Positions 26,832 through 33,978 of a stretch of 64,000 bases of DNA are shown piece by piece. The position numbers and the translations under genes are program-made. The stretch comes from Streptomyces cavernicola. Lineage in GTDB: Bacteria > Actinomycetota > Actinomycetes > Streptomycetales > Streptomycetaceae. The notes beneath the pieces are model-generated. The model did not search any database. It saw only the letters and a list, made by a program, of their open reading frames with translations, and had not been told where the DNA came from. The first letter of the stretch is position 1. Each line of letters begins with the position of its first letter. The DNA lies in NCBI RefSeq assembly GCF_029968035.1, contig NZ_JASCIQ010000013.1:108352-172351 (forward strand), in the 5' to 3' direction.

Positions 26832-26862
26832 TTGCGAAGCACTTGCAACAAGGCACTATCAT
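26832..26862 (+). promoter_or_regulatory. Nur-box-like operator and promoter of nickel/cobalt transporter
   Basis: TTGCGA-N5-TTGCAA at 26832-26848 fits the Streptomyces Nur (nickel Fur-family regulator) consensus tTGCaa-N5-ttGCAA. A -10-like TATCAT lies at 26857-26862, and the first hexamer is in -35 position with a 19-base spacer. Nickel-bound Nur would therefore repress by covering the -35. The leader of about 70 bases has direct repeats of CGGCTGTCCCC but no cobalamin riboswitch features. Confidence 0.6.
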
Positions 26863-26934
26863 CGAGCGGCTGTCCCCCGAAGACGGCCGTCCCCGAGGGC
26901 GGCTGTCCCCGAAGGCCGAGAGCGGAGCCTCCCG

Positions 26935-27990
26935 ATGCACGTACCCGACGGATTCATCAACGCCCCCGTCTCCGCGGTCACCGGAGTCGTCGCCGCCGGC
27001 GCCGTCGGGCTCTCGCTGCGCGGGGCGCGCAAGGAACTCGACGAGCGCACCGCGCCGCTCGCCGGCCTCGTCGCGGCCTTCGTCTTCGCCGTGCAGATGC
27101 TGAACTTCCCGGTCGCCGCGGGCACCAGCGGCCACCTGCTCGGGGGCGCGCTCGCGGCGATCCTCGTCGGCCCGTACACCGGGGTGCTCTGCATCTCCGT
27201 CGTGCTGCTGATGCAGGGCGTGCTCTTCGCCGACGGCGGCCTCACCGCCCTCGGCGTGAACATCACCAACATGGGCGTCGTCACCGTCGTCGTCGCCTAC
27301 GCGCTCTTCCGCGGCCTGGTCAAGGTGCTGCCGAAGAAGCGCCGCTCCGTGACCGTCGCCTCCTTCGTCGCCGCGCTGGTCTCCGTGCCCGCGGCCGCCG
27401 CCGCCTTCACCGGCATGTACGCCCTCGGCGGCACCACGTACGTCCCGACCGGCACCGTCCTCACCGCAATGGTCGGCGTGCACACCCTCATCGGCCTCGG
27501 CGAGGCCGCCATCACCGCGGCCACCGTCGGCGCCGTCATCGCCGTCCGCCCCGACCTCGTGTACGGCGCGCGCGGCCTCACCGCACCGCTCAAGCTCCGC
27601 GTCGGCGGCGAGCTCGTGGACGCCGCCCCGGCCACGTCGCCCGGTCGTGCGCGCTCCCCGCGCAAGGTCTGGATCACCGGACTCGTCGCCTCCGTCGTCC
27701 TCGCGGGCTTCGTCAGCTTCTACGCCTCCGCGAGCCCCGACGGCCTGGAGAAGGTCGCCGCCGACCACGGCATGGACAAGAAGGCCGAGGAGCACGCCGC
27801 CGCGAACTCCCCGCTCGCCGACTACGGCGTCCAGGACATCGCCGACGGACGCCTCTCCGGCGGCCTCGCCGGAGTGATCGGCGTCGCCGCCACCGTCGCC
27901 GCCGGGACCGGGGTCTTCTGGGTGGTGCGGCGCCGCCGTACCGCCGATGCCGACGCGGCCGCGTCCGCGCGGGCCGAGGAGACGGTCTGA
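26935..27990 (+). CDS. ECF transporter substrate-capture protein NikMN/CbiMN fusion
   Basis: A 351-residue membrane protein combining CbiM/NikM (residues about 1-215) with a CbiN/NikN-like module (residues about 240-330, two helices flanking FYASASPDGLEKVAADHG). The mature N-terminus MHVPDGF supplies the metal-binding amine and His2, and His67 (GTSGHLLGG) is the third conserved ligand. This family captures Ni2+ or Co2+ in an energy-coupling-factor complex. The upstream Nur-like box and the absence of B12 genes favour nickel (inference). It forms an operon with the Q and O components. Confidence 0.9.
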   Translation: MHVPDGFINAPVSAVTGVVAAGAVGLSLRGARKELDERTAPLAGLVAAFVFAVQMLNFPVAAGTSGHLLGGALAAILVGPYTGVLCISVVLLMQGVLFADGGLTALGVNITNMGVVTVVVAYALFRGLVKVLPKKRRSVTVASFVAALVSVPAAAAAFTGMYALGGTTYVPTGTVLTAMVGVHTLIGLGEAAITAATVGAVIAVRPDLVYGARGLTAPLKLRVGGELVDAAPATSPGRARSPRKVWITGLVASVVLAGFVSFYASASPDGLEKVAADHGMDKKAEEHAAANSPLADYGVQDIADGRLSGGLAGVIGVAATVAAGTGVFWVVRRRRTADADAAASARAEETV

Positions 27991-27991
27991 C

Positions 27992-28753
27992 ATGGGCGCC
28001 GGACACGCCCACCGGCTCTACCGGCGCGGGGACTCACCCGTGCACGCACTGCCGCCGCACTGCAAGCTCGCCGCCGTGCTCTGCTTCGTCCTCGTCGTGG
28101 TCGCCACCCCCCGCGAGGCCATGTGGGCCTTCGCCCTGTACGCGGCGCTCCTCGCCACCGTCGCGTACGCGGCCCGCGTACCGGCCGGATTCCTGCTGAA
28201 GCGGCTGCTCATCGAGGTGCCGTTCGTGGCGTTCGCCGTGCTGCTCCCGTTCGTCGCACACGGCGAGCAGACCCAAGTCCTCGGCCTCTCGCTGAGCGTC
28301 GACGGCCTCTGGGGCGCCTGGAACGTCCTCGCCAAGGGCACCCTCGGCGTCGCCGCCTCCGTCCTGCTCGCCGCCACCACCGAGCTGCGCGAACTCCTCC
28401 TCGGCCTGCAGCGCCTCAAGCTCCCGCCGCTCCTCGTCCAGATCGCGTCCTTCATGATCCGGTACGGGGACGTCATCGCCGACGAGATGCGCCGCATGCG
28501 GATCGCCCGCGAGTCCCGCGGCTTCGAGGCCCGCGGCGTCCGGCACTGGGGCGTCCTCGCCAAATCGGCGGGCGCGCTCTTCATCCGCTCCTACGAACGC
28601 GGCGAGCGGGTCCACCTGGCCATGGTCAGCCGCGGCTACGCCGGGTCCATGCCCGTCATCGACGAGGTGACGGCCTCCCGCGCGCAGTGGTCGTACGCCC
28701 TGACGCTTCCGCTGTCCGCCCTGGCGGTCTGTCTCCTGGGATGGTTCCTGTGA
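27992..28753 (+). CDS. ECF transporter transmembrane component CbiQ/NikQ
   Basis: A 253-residue T-component with about five to six membrane helices. The cytoplasmic coupling motifs are visible as MRIARESRGFEARG and VHLAMVSRGYAG, which contact the ATPase. The ATG begins one base after the stop of the NikMN gene, and the stop overlaps the start of the ATPase gene. It transmits ATP-driven movement to the metal-capture subunit in the cytoplasmic membrane. Confidence 0.92.
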   Translation: MGAGHAHRLYRRGDSPVHALPPHCKLAAVLCFVLVVVATPREAMWAFALYAALLATVAYAARVPAGFLLKRLLIEVPFVAFAVLLPFVAHGEQTQVLGLSLSVDGLWGAWNVLAKGTLGVAASVLLAATTELRELLLGLQRLKLPPLLVQIASFMIRYGDVIADEMRRMRIARESRGFEARGVRHWGVLAKSAGALFIRSYERGERVHLAMVSRGYAGSMPVIDEVTASRAQWSYALTLPLSALAVCLLGWFL

Positions 28754-29538
28754 CTCCACCTGCTCCCGCACCCGAGGCCGCCTCGGCCGAGGCCCCGTCC
28801 CTGGAGGTCGCCGGGCTCGCCTACGCCTACCCCGACGGGCACCAGGCCCTGTTCGGCGTCGACTTCCGCATCGGCCGCGGCGAGCGGGTCGCCCTGCTCG
28901 GGCCGAACGGCGCCGGCAAGACCACGCTCGTCCTGCACCTCAACGGCATCCTCACGGCCGGCGCCGGCACGGTCTCCGTCGCCGGGCTCCCCGTCGGCAA
29001 ACGGCACCTGGCCGAGGTGCGGCGCCGCGTCGGGATCGTCTTCCAGGACCCGGACGACCAGCTCTTCATGCCGACGGTGCGCGAGGACGTGGCGTTCGGC
29101 CCGGCGGCGGCGGGCCTGCGCGGCGCCGAGCTCGAAGCCCGCGTACGCGAGGCCCTGGAGCAGGTCGGCATGGCGGAGTTCGCGGACCGGCCCCCGCACC
29201 ACCTGTCGTTCGGACAGCGCCGCCGCGTCGCCGTCGCCACGGTCCTCGCCATGGGCCCGGAGATCCTGGTCCTCGACGAGCCGTCGTCCAACCTCGACCC
29301 GGCCTCGCGCCGCGAACTCGCCGACATCCTGCGGTCGTTGGACGTGACGGTCCTGATGGTCACGCACGACCTGCCGTACGCCCTCGAACTGTGCCCCCGC
29401 TCCCTGGTGCTGAGCGAAGGCGCCATCGCCGCGGACGGGCCGACCCGCGACATCCTCGCCGACGAGAACCTGATGCGGGCCCACCGCCTGGAACTGCCCT
29501 TCGGCTTCGACCCGCGCACGGTGGCGGCGGGCGCCTGA
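28750..29538 (+). CDS. ECF transporter ATPase CbiO/NikO
   Basis: A 262-residue ABC ATPase. Walker A is GPNGAGKTT (residues about 49-57), the Q-loop is in IVFQDPDDQLF, the signature is HLSFGQRRRVAVA, Walker B is ILVLDEPSSNLDP and the switch His is in MVTHDLPYAL. I favour the GTG at 28750, which overlaps the CbiQ stop by four bases; an ATG at 28741 in frame is an alternative. It powers the nickel/cobalt ECF transporter encoded just upstream. Confidence 0.92.
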   Translation: MTPPAPAPEAASAEAPSLEVAGLAYAYPDGHQALFGVDFRIGRGERVALLGPNGAGKTTLVLHLNGILTAGAGTVSVAGLPVGKRHLAEVRRRVGIVFQDPDDQLFMPTVREDVAFGPAAAGLRGAELEARVREALEQVGMAEFADRPPHHLSFGQRRRVAVATVLAMGPEILVLDEPSSNLDPASRRELADILRSLDVTVLMVTHDLPYALELCPRSLVLSEGAIAADGPTRDILADENLMRAHRLELPFGFDPRTVAAGA

Positions 29539-29788
29539 CCGCGGACGCCCTGGCCGGCCTGGAAGCGGCCCTGGCGGAACTGGCCACGCCGGGCCGGGTG
29601 TTCGTGGCCGCCGGACGGTTCAGCGAGCCGGACCCCGACTTGCCGGAACTCGCGGCCCGGATCCGCGCCCTGCCGACGACGACGTCGCATGCGGTGTCGT
29701 GCACGGTCTGACCCCGCTGCTCGACAGCGTGCTCGCGGGGACGGACGGCGTGCACTTCGCGCTGGCGCTGCAGCTCGCCGACGACTGA
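29539..29788 (+). pseudogene. Small coding remnant with frameshift downstream of cbiO-type gene
   Basis: Two consecutive frames show strong coding codon use. The first (LTADALAGLEAALAELATPG, RVFVAAGRFSEPDPDLPELA) runs to a stop at 29709. The second starts near 29697 (VVHGLTPLLDSVLAGTDGVH, FALALQLADD) and stops at 29786. Nearly all third positions in both pieces are G or C. There is no normal start codon after the ATPase stop. The simplest reading is a small gene, once overlapping the ATPase gene, that suffered a one-base frameshift around 29695-29705. Function unknown; a sequencing error is possible. Confidence 0.45.
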
Positions 29789-29851
29789 GCCCGTGTTCGG
29801 ATGCTGAGACCGAAGCGTCCGAAACGGCTCGTGCCCTGTAAGGTCCGATCC

Positions 29852-29923
29852 ATGCTTCGCCAGCTGATTATTAGCGGCAGCGTGCCTGCACCGGGCGGCC
29901 CGGAGGAGAACCCTCCCGGCTAG
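29852..29923 (+). CDS. Leader peptide with tandem rare isoleucine codons
   Basis: A 23-codon reading frame starting ATG CTT CGC CAG CTG ATT ATT AGC and ending with TAG. ATT is one of the rarest codons in high-GC Streptomyces, and two in a row after a Leu codon would stall ribosomes when charged isoleucine tRNA is scarce. A -10-like TAAGGT lies eight bases before the ATG, so the message may be leaderless. An intrinsic terminator follows 18 bases after the stop. The arrangement is that of transcription attenuation controlling the ACT-like gene at 30037 (inference). Confidence 0.55.
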   Translation: MLRQLIISGSVPAPGGPEENPPG

Positions 29924-29940
29924 CCCACCGCACGCACGCA

Positions 29941-29969
29941 GACCTCTCGCACCCGCGAGGGGTCTTTTT
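29941..29969 (+). terminator. Attenuator-type intrinsic terminator
   Basis: GACCTCTCGC-ACCC-GCGAGGGGTC forms a ten-base-pair stem with a four-base loop, directly followed by TTTTTG. A textbook T-run terminator is unusual in Streptomyces. It sits between the leader peptide and the ACT-like gene, with both on the same strand. An alternative upstream hairpin can form from CCGGAGG and CCTCCCGG inside the leader frame. Confidence 0.75.
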
Positions 29970-30036
29970 GTTTGCGCCACCAGCGCCCCGCCCGACACCC
30001 CGGCTCACCAAGCCCCTCCGACAGGAGCACCCGGTC

Positions 30037-30303
30037 ATGGTTCACGAGACTCTCCCCGCGTACGACTCCGACGCCGACCCCGACTGCACGCTCACCGTCA
30101 CCCTGCACAACGAACCCTCCGCCCTGCGCCGCGTCCTTGCCTCACTCGGCACCATCCCGGTCACCGAGCTGTCGTACGCGGCCCCGACGCACACCCACGC
30201 GACCGCCCGCATCACCGTGCCCCGCACCAACGCCACCCGCGCCCGCAACAAGCTGAACCGCATGGTCGACGTGCTCGCCGTCGTACCGCTGGAGCCGCGC
30301 TGA
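30037..30303 (+). CDS. Small ACT-domain-like protein
   Basis: An 88-residue protein that is essentially one ACT-like module: CTLTVTLHNEPSALRRVLAS, LGTIPVTELSYA, ATARITVPRTNATRARNKLN, RMVDVLAVVPL. ACT domains bind amino acids and regulate biosynthetic enzymes; the acetolactate synthase small subunit is the closest general comparison. CAGGAG lies 12-13 bases before the ATG. The upstream leader peptide and terminator suggest expression rises when isoleucine is limiting (inference). No enzyme partner is encoded adjacent. Confidence 0.65.
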   Translation: MVHETLPAYDSDADPDCTLTVTLHNEPSALRRVLASLGTIPVTELSYAAPTHTHATARITVPRTNATRARNKLNRMVDVLAVVPLEPR

Positions 30304-30338
30304 CGCCCCGGAACGCCCCGGGAACCGTCAGGGAACGC

Positions 30339-30372
30339 GGACGAGGTGGCCCCCGCCGAGGCCACCTCGTCC
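30339..30372. terminator. Bidirectional hairpin between ACT-like and peptidoglycan-binding genes
   Basis: GGACGAGGTGGCC pairs perfectly with GGCCACCTCGTCC, a 13-bp stem with an eight-base loop between two convergent 3' ends. Confidence 0.8.
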
Positions 30373-30396
30373 ACTACAACCGTGTGCCGGCACGCA

Positions 30397-31494
30397 TCAC
30401 TTGATGCAGACCGAAGCCCCCCAGCTACTGGCGAAGGAGGCCAGCTGGCCGCGGGTCACCCAGACCAGCTTGTTGTGCTTGCTGCTGGAGTCGGCGACCT
30501 GGTACTTGCCGGACTTCGAGCTGTAGTCGAGCAGCGCGATCCAGTGCAGCGTGGAACCGGTCGAGCGGCCGTTCCACCTGGCACACACCGCGAGGTCGCC
30601 GCCGAGCATCGACACACCGCCGGACCGGACCGCCGAGAGCGCGCCGTCGAACCCACCGGTCCTCGCCTGGTCCACACCGAGCCGCTTGAACCCGGCGACC
30701 ACGCCGACCTCGTCGCGGATCTGGCCCGTGCCGCGGGTGTTGTTGGTCATGCCGAGCACCGTGCGGCGCGCGTAGTTGATGGCGTCACCGCGGTGGGCGA
30801 CGTCGGTCCACTTGCCGGGCGTGCGGCCCATCCGCAGCTGCAGCGCGACGAACGCCGCGGGCCCGCAGTCGTACGCCCACGTCGAGAGGCCGCTGCCGGA
30901 CTGCGCCACCAGGACCGCCTTGCCCTTCTGGAAGCCGGTGCCCGGCTTCCGCGGCGGGCTGAACATGTATGTCCAGGTGGTGTAGTCGACGGTGCCCGAT
31001 TCCGTCAGCTTGCGCTTGGCCTGGTACTTCTCGACGCTCTCCTTGGTCAGCGGACCGAAGTCGCCGTCCACGGCCATCTCGTAGCCGAGCTTGACGAGCA
31101 GGGTCTGGGCGGCGCGGACGGTGCTGCGGTTGTCCCAGCCCCGCTTCGCCGCGACCTTGCCGCTGTCGAGCATCTTCTTCATGGTGAGCGGGCCGGCCCA
31201 GCCGTCCTTCACCAGACCGCGGGCGCCCTGGAACTTGGCGACCGACTTCTCCGTCAGCGGCCCGTAGTCGCCGTCCGCCGTGGTCTTGTACCCGTACGCG
31301 GTCAACAGGTACTGCAGCGCCGTGACGTTGGAGCCCGACGAGCCGGAGTTGATGTCGACCTTGCGCGGCGAGGGAGCGGCCGCGGCCGCACCGCCGGACA
31401 CCGTCTCACCGAACGCCTGCGTACCGGCGACGCCGAGCGCGGCGACGCCCGCACCGGCGGCGATGGACCTGAGAAGAGTTCGTCTGCTGGGCAT
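30397..31494 (-). CDS. Secreted peptidoglycan-binding protein with C39-like peptidase domain
   Basis: A 365-residue exported protein. The N-terminus MPSRRTLLRSIAAGAGVAAL is a Tat-type signal ending near AFGETVSGGA. Two PG_binding_1 repeats follow (TADGDYGPLTEKSVAKFQ at about 72-89, AVDGDFGPLTKESVEKYQ at about 141-158). The C-terminal half looks like a papain-fold C39-type peptidase: Cys210 in YDCGPAAF, His317 in STLHWIALLDY and Asp335 in VADSSS. The ATG at 31494 has GAGGAAGG upstream. It probably acts on or at the cell wall; the substrate is unknown. Confidence 0.82.
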   Translation of the reverse strand: MPSRRTLLRSIAAGAGVAALGVAGTQAFGETVSGGAAAAAPSPRKVDINSGSSGSNVTALQYLLTAYGYKTTADGDYGPLTEKSVAKFQGARGLVKDGWAGPLTMKKMLDSGKVAAKRGWDNRSTVRAAQTLLVKLGYEMAVDGDFGPLTKESVEKYQAKRKLTESGTVDYTTWTYMFSPPRKPGTGFQKGKAVLVAQSGSGLSTWAYDCGPAAFVALQLRMGRTPGKWTDVAHRGDAINYARRTVLGMTNNTRGTGQIRDEVGVVAGFKRLGVDQARTGGFDGALSAVRSGGVSMLGGDLAVCARWNGRSTGSTLHWIALLDYSSKSGKYQVADSSSKHNKLVWVTRGQLASFASSWGASVCIK

Positions 31495-31856
31495 GGAGGA
31501 GCCTTCCTCGCGTGGGGGGGGCAGGGGGTACCGAGACGCGGCAGCGTCTTTCACCGGGACTGTGAGTCGGTCGACCGGGCCGTGCCCGCAGCGGTGCGCA
31601 CCGCTGCGGCGGAGACCTCGTGGTGCGGCCCTCGGGAACCCTGTGGTGCGGTCCTCGCGGCGTCGACCTGCCGTTGACCTTAATGACCGAAACCCCGTCG
31701 TGGCGCTACGACTTCGGCCGATTCTCCGGCGGGCGCGGACTAGGTCTTCGGCCTAGCAACCCGTCAGGAAAGGCGCGATTCCCCCACGTCACCTCGGTGT
31801 CCGGGATATCGTCGGTGGCCCACTGCGGCCGCGACGTCAGCCACCGGAGGATCGCC
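31495..31856. promoter_or_regulatory. Divergent intergenic region between PG-binding gene and LuxR gene
   Basis: A 362-base stretch without a supported gene. It contains a TTGACC -35-like hexamer at 31675 and a dyad CTAGG-N7-CCTAG at 31740-31756 within an otherwise GC-rich run. The dyad could be an operator for the adjacent LuxR protein. The open reading frame through this stretch on the plus strand lacks a ribosome binding site. Confidence 0.4.
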
Positions 31857-32870
31857 TTGGAGTCGGTACTGCCAGAGACGGTCAGAGGCGCGTTACGCCT
31901 GGCCGACCGCCAGTTGCGGCTGCTGCCACCCGACGACGTCAGCGGCATGTGCGCCGTGGTGCGCAGGGCCGCGACCGCGATCGGGCCCGCCGAGACGTTC
32001 TACGTGGGCCTCTACCAGGGCGACAACACGCTCGTACTGCCCTACATCTTCAGCGACGGCGAGCAACTCAGCGCCGACACCTCCCGGTTCGGCACGGCCG
32101 GGGTCTCGCACTGGATCCGCGCCCACGCCAAGCCGTACCGCTACACGTACGACGACGGCCGCCGCTGCCACGCGGGCGCGCCCATGGGCGACGGCATACC
32201 CAGCCGCGACGCCGTCGCGGTGCCGATGTTCGGACCCGACGCCGTCACGGTCATCGGCATGCTGAACACGCAGTCGCCGCGACCGAACGTCTTCGACGAC
32301 ACCTTCGTCGTCGCGTTGGAATGGCTGGCCCAGGCGCTCGCCCTGTCGCTCGACGAGGGCGCCAGGTCCTCGGCGCGGGAACGCCTCTACCGGGACTTCC
32401 CCGAACTGGACCGCAGGCGGCTCGACTCCCCGATCGACATGCTGCACACCGCGACCGACTGCCTGGAGGAGGTGGCCGGCTCGGTGGACACCCTGCAGTC
32501 GCGGGTGGCGCTCCTCGAAGTCGACGAATTACGCCTGGAGTTGGGCCGGATCAAGGACCAGTGCCGGCTCGTGGGCGCCGAACTGGCGATGATGGCCCTG
32601 AAGACCTCCGCCCCGGCCCCGACGCCGCCCGACCGCGAGTATCCCGAGACGCTGACCACGCGCGAGCGGGAGATCGCCGACCTGATCGCGCACGAGGCGA
32701 TGACGAACGCCATGATCGGCCGGCGCCTCTACATCTCGGAGAAGACCGTCAAGGCCCACGTCAGCAGCATCCTGCGCAAGCTGGGCATCCGGCAGCGCTC
32801 CGAACTGGTGTGGTTCCTCGGCGGGAAGGCCGCCGACCGGCCAGGCGCGGGCAGCGGCAGCCGCAACTGA
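31857..32870 (+). CDS. LuxR-family regulator with GAF-like domain; two TTA codons
   Basis: A 337-residue regulator. I choose the TTG start at 31857 because GGAGGA sits five bases upstream; earlier in-frame starts have no ribosome binding site. The N-terminal half is GAF-like (FYVGLYQGDNTLVLPYIFSD, AVAVPMFGPDAVTVIGMLNT). A short coiled segment follows, then a LuxR/NarL HTH (LTTREREIADLIAHEAMTNA, RRLYISEKTVKAHVSSILRK). Leu codons at 31893 and 32529 are TTA, the codon read only by the developmentally controlled bldA tRNA in Streptomyces, so translation is probably delayed to late growth. No TTA was seen in other genes of the window. Confidence 0.85.
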   Translation: MESVLPETVRGALRLADRQLRLLPPDDVSGMCAVVRRAATAIGPAETFYVGLYQGDNTLVLPYIFSDGEQLSADTSRFGTAGVSHWIRAHAKPYRYTYDDGRRCHAGAPMGDGIPSRDAVAVPMFGPDAVTVIGMLNTQSPRPNVFDDTFVVALEWLAQALALSLDEGARSSARERLYRDFPELDRRRLDSPIDMLHTATDCLEEVAGSVDTLQSRVALLEVDELRLELGRIKDQCRLVGAELAMMALKTSAPAPTPPDREYPETLTTREREIADLIAHEAMTNAMIGRRLYISEKTVKAHVSSILRKLGIRQRSELVWFLGGKAADRPGAGSGSRN

Positions 32871-32904
32871 CAGCGGGCGTAAGGGAGTTGACCGGGCCTC
32901 GCCC

Positions 32905-33924
32905 TCAACCCCGGACGCCCAGCGCCCGCAGCAGCATCGGCAGGGACGCGTGGAGTTCGCGCTGCCAGTACGGCCAGGTGTGCGTGCCGGGCCCGTAGAA
33001 GTGCGTCGTCACCTCGCGCGCCCCCACCCGCTCCAACGCCGCCGCGAGGGCGTGGTTCTGGCGGTCGAAGTCGGCCTCGACCGCACTCGCCGCGTCCGGC
33101 GGGTCGAGCGGGCCCGCCGTGCCGTCCCCGGACGACAGATACACCGGCAGGTTCCGGAGCCGCTCGACCAGGTGGTACGGGTCGTGGTCCCGCCACACCC
33201 CGCGCTGCTCGACGGGGTCGCCCCACACCCGCAGCGGATCGTTGCCCTGACCGGCGAAATAGCCCATGATCCGGGCCGCCGAAGCCTCGTCGAGCAGCGG
33301 ATGCACCGACCCCGAGTACGACGCCGCCGCCCGGAACATCCCCGGATGCCGTGCCGCGTAGAGCAGCGCACCCTGACCGCCCATCGACAGGCCCGCCACG
33401 ACCCGGTCGGCGCTCGCGCCCCAGTCCCGCTCCAGGAGCGGCCGCAACTCCTCGGTGTGGAACGTCTCCCACGCGGGGTCGCCGCCCCGGCCGTAGTTCC
33501 ACCAGTCGCTGTACCAGCCGTTCCAGCCGGCCTCCGGCATGACGACGAGGACGTCGCGCAGGCTGTCGATCGACGCGACGTCCGTCCGCCCGGTCCACGC
33601 CGTGTAGTCGCCGCAGCAGCCGTGCAGCAGCCACAGCGTGGGCCAGCTCCCGCCGCGGTCGCCGGGCTCCCACCCGTCGGGGGTCAACAGCCGTACACCC
33701 ACCGCACGCCCGCCGAGCGACGGCGAACGCACCGTCAAGTCGACCTGGCGCTCGGCGACTTGAGTGACGGCGACGACCTCCGCGCCCGATGCCGTACGGG
33801 ACGTGGCGAGCGCCGGTGCGGCCGGCGTCAGCGTGAGGAGGAGCGCCAGGACGAGCAGCGTACGGAACCTGCGGGCGACGGTTGCCGCGCGTAGCGGGAG
33901 TGGGGTTCTCGGGACGGAGGTCAC
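32905..33924 (-). CDS. Secreted esterase/alpha-beta hydrolase (esterase D / antigen 85-like)
   Basis: A 339-residue exported hydrolase. Residues 1-41 form a signal peptide (RTLLVLALLLTLTPAAPALA). The nucleophile elbow is GLSMGGQGAL with Ser180. The oxyanion segment is WLLHGCCGDYTAWTG, and the catalytic His lies in GTHTWPYWQREL near the C-terminus. This Esterase family includes mycolyltransferase-like and S-formylglutathione hydrolase-like proteins; the exact ester is unknown. GTG 33924 has GGAG upstream. It is convergent with the LuxR gene. Confidence 0.87.
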   Translation of the reverse strand: MTSVPRTPLPLRAATVARRFRTLLVLALLLTLTPAAPALATSRTASGAEVVAVTQVAERQVDLTVRSPSLGGRAVGVRLLTPDGWEPGDRGGSWPTLWLLHGCCGDYTAWTGRTDVASIDSLRDVLVVMPEAGWNGWYSDWWNYGRGGDPAWETFHTEELRPLLERDWGASADRVVAGLSMGGQGALLYAARHPGMFRAAASYSGSVHPLLDEASAARIMGYFAGQGNDPLRVWGDPVEQRGVWRDHDPYHLVERLRNLPVYLSSGDGTAGPLDPPDAASAVEADFDRQNHALAAALERVGAREVTTHFYGPGTHTWPYWQRELHASLPMLLRALGVRG

Positions 33925-33978
33925 TGCGGCTCCTTCGGGTGGACGGCTCGCGGACGTTTCCGTAACGCACCGGCCGGC

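Noticed and set aside
26862..26934. Possible cobalamin or nickel (NiCo) riboswitch in the leader of the metal transporter
   Set aside because: The leader is only about 70 bases, lacks a B12-box or the four-helix NiCo layout, and is mostly short CGGCTGTCCCC repeats.
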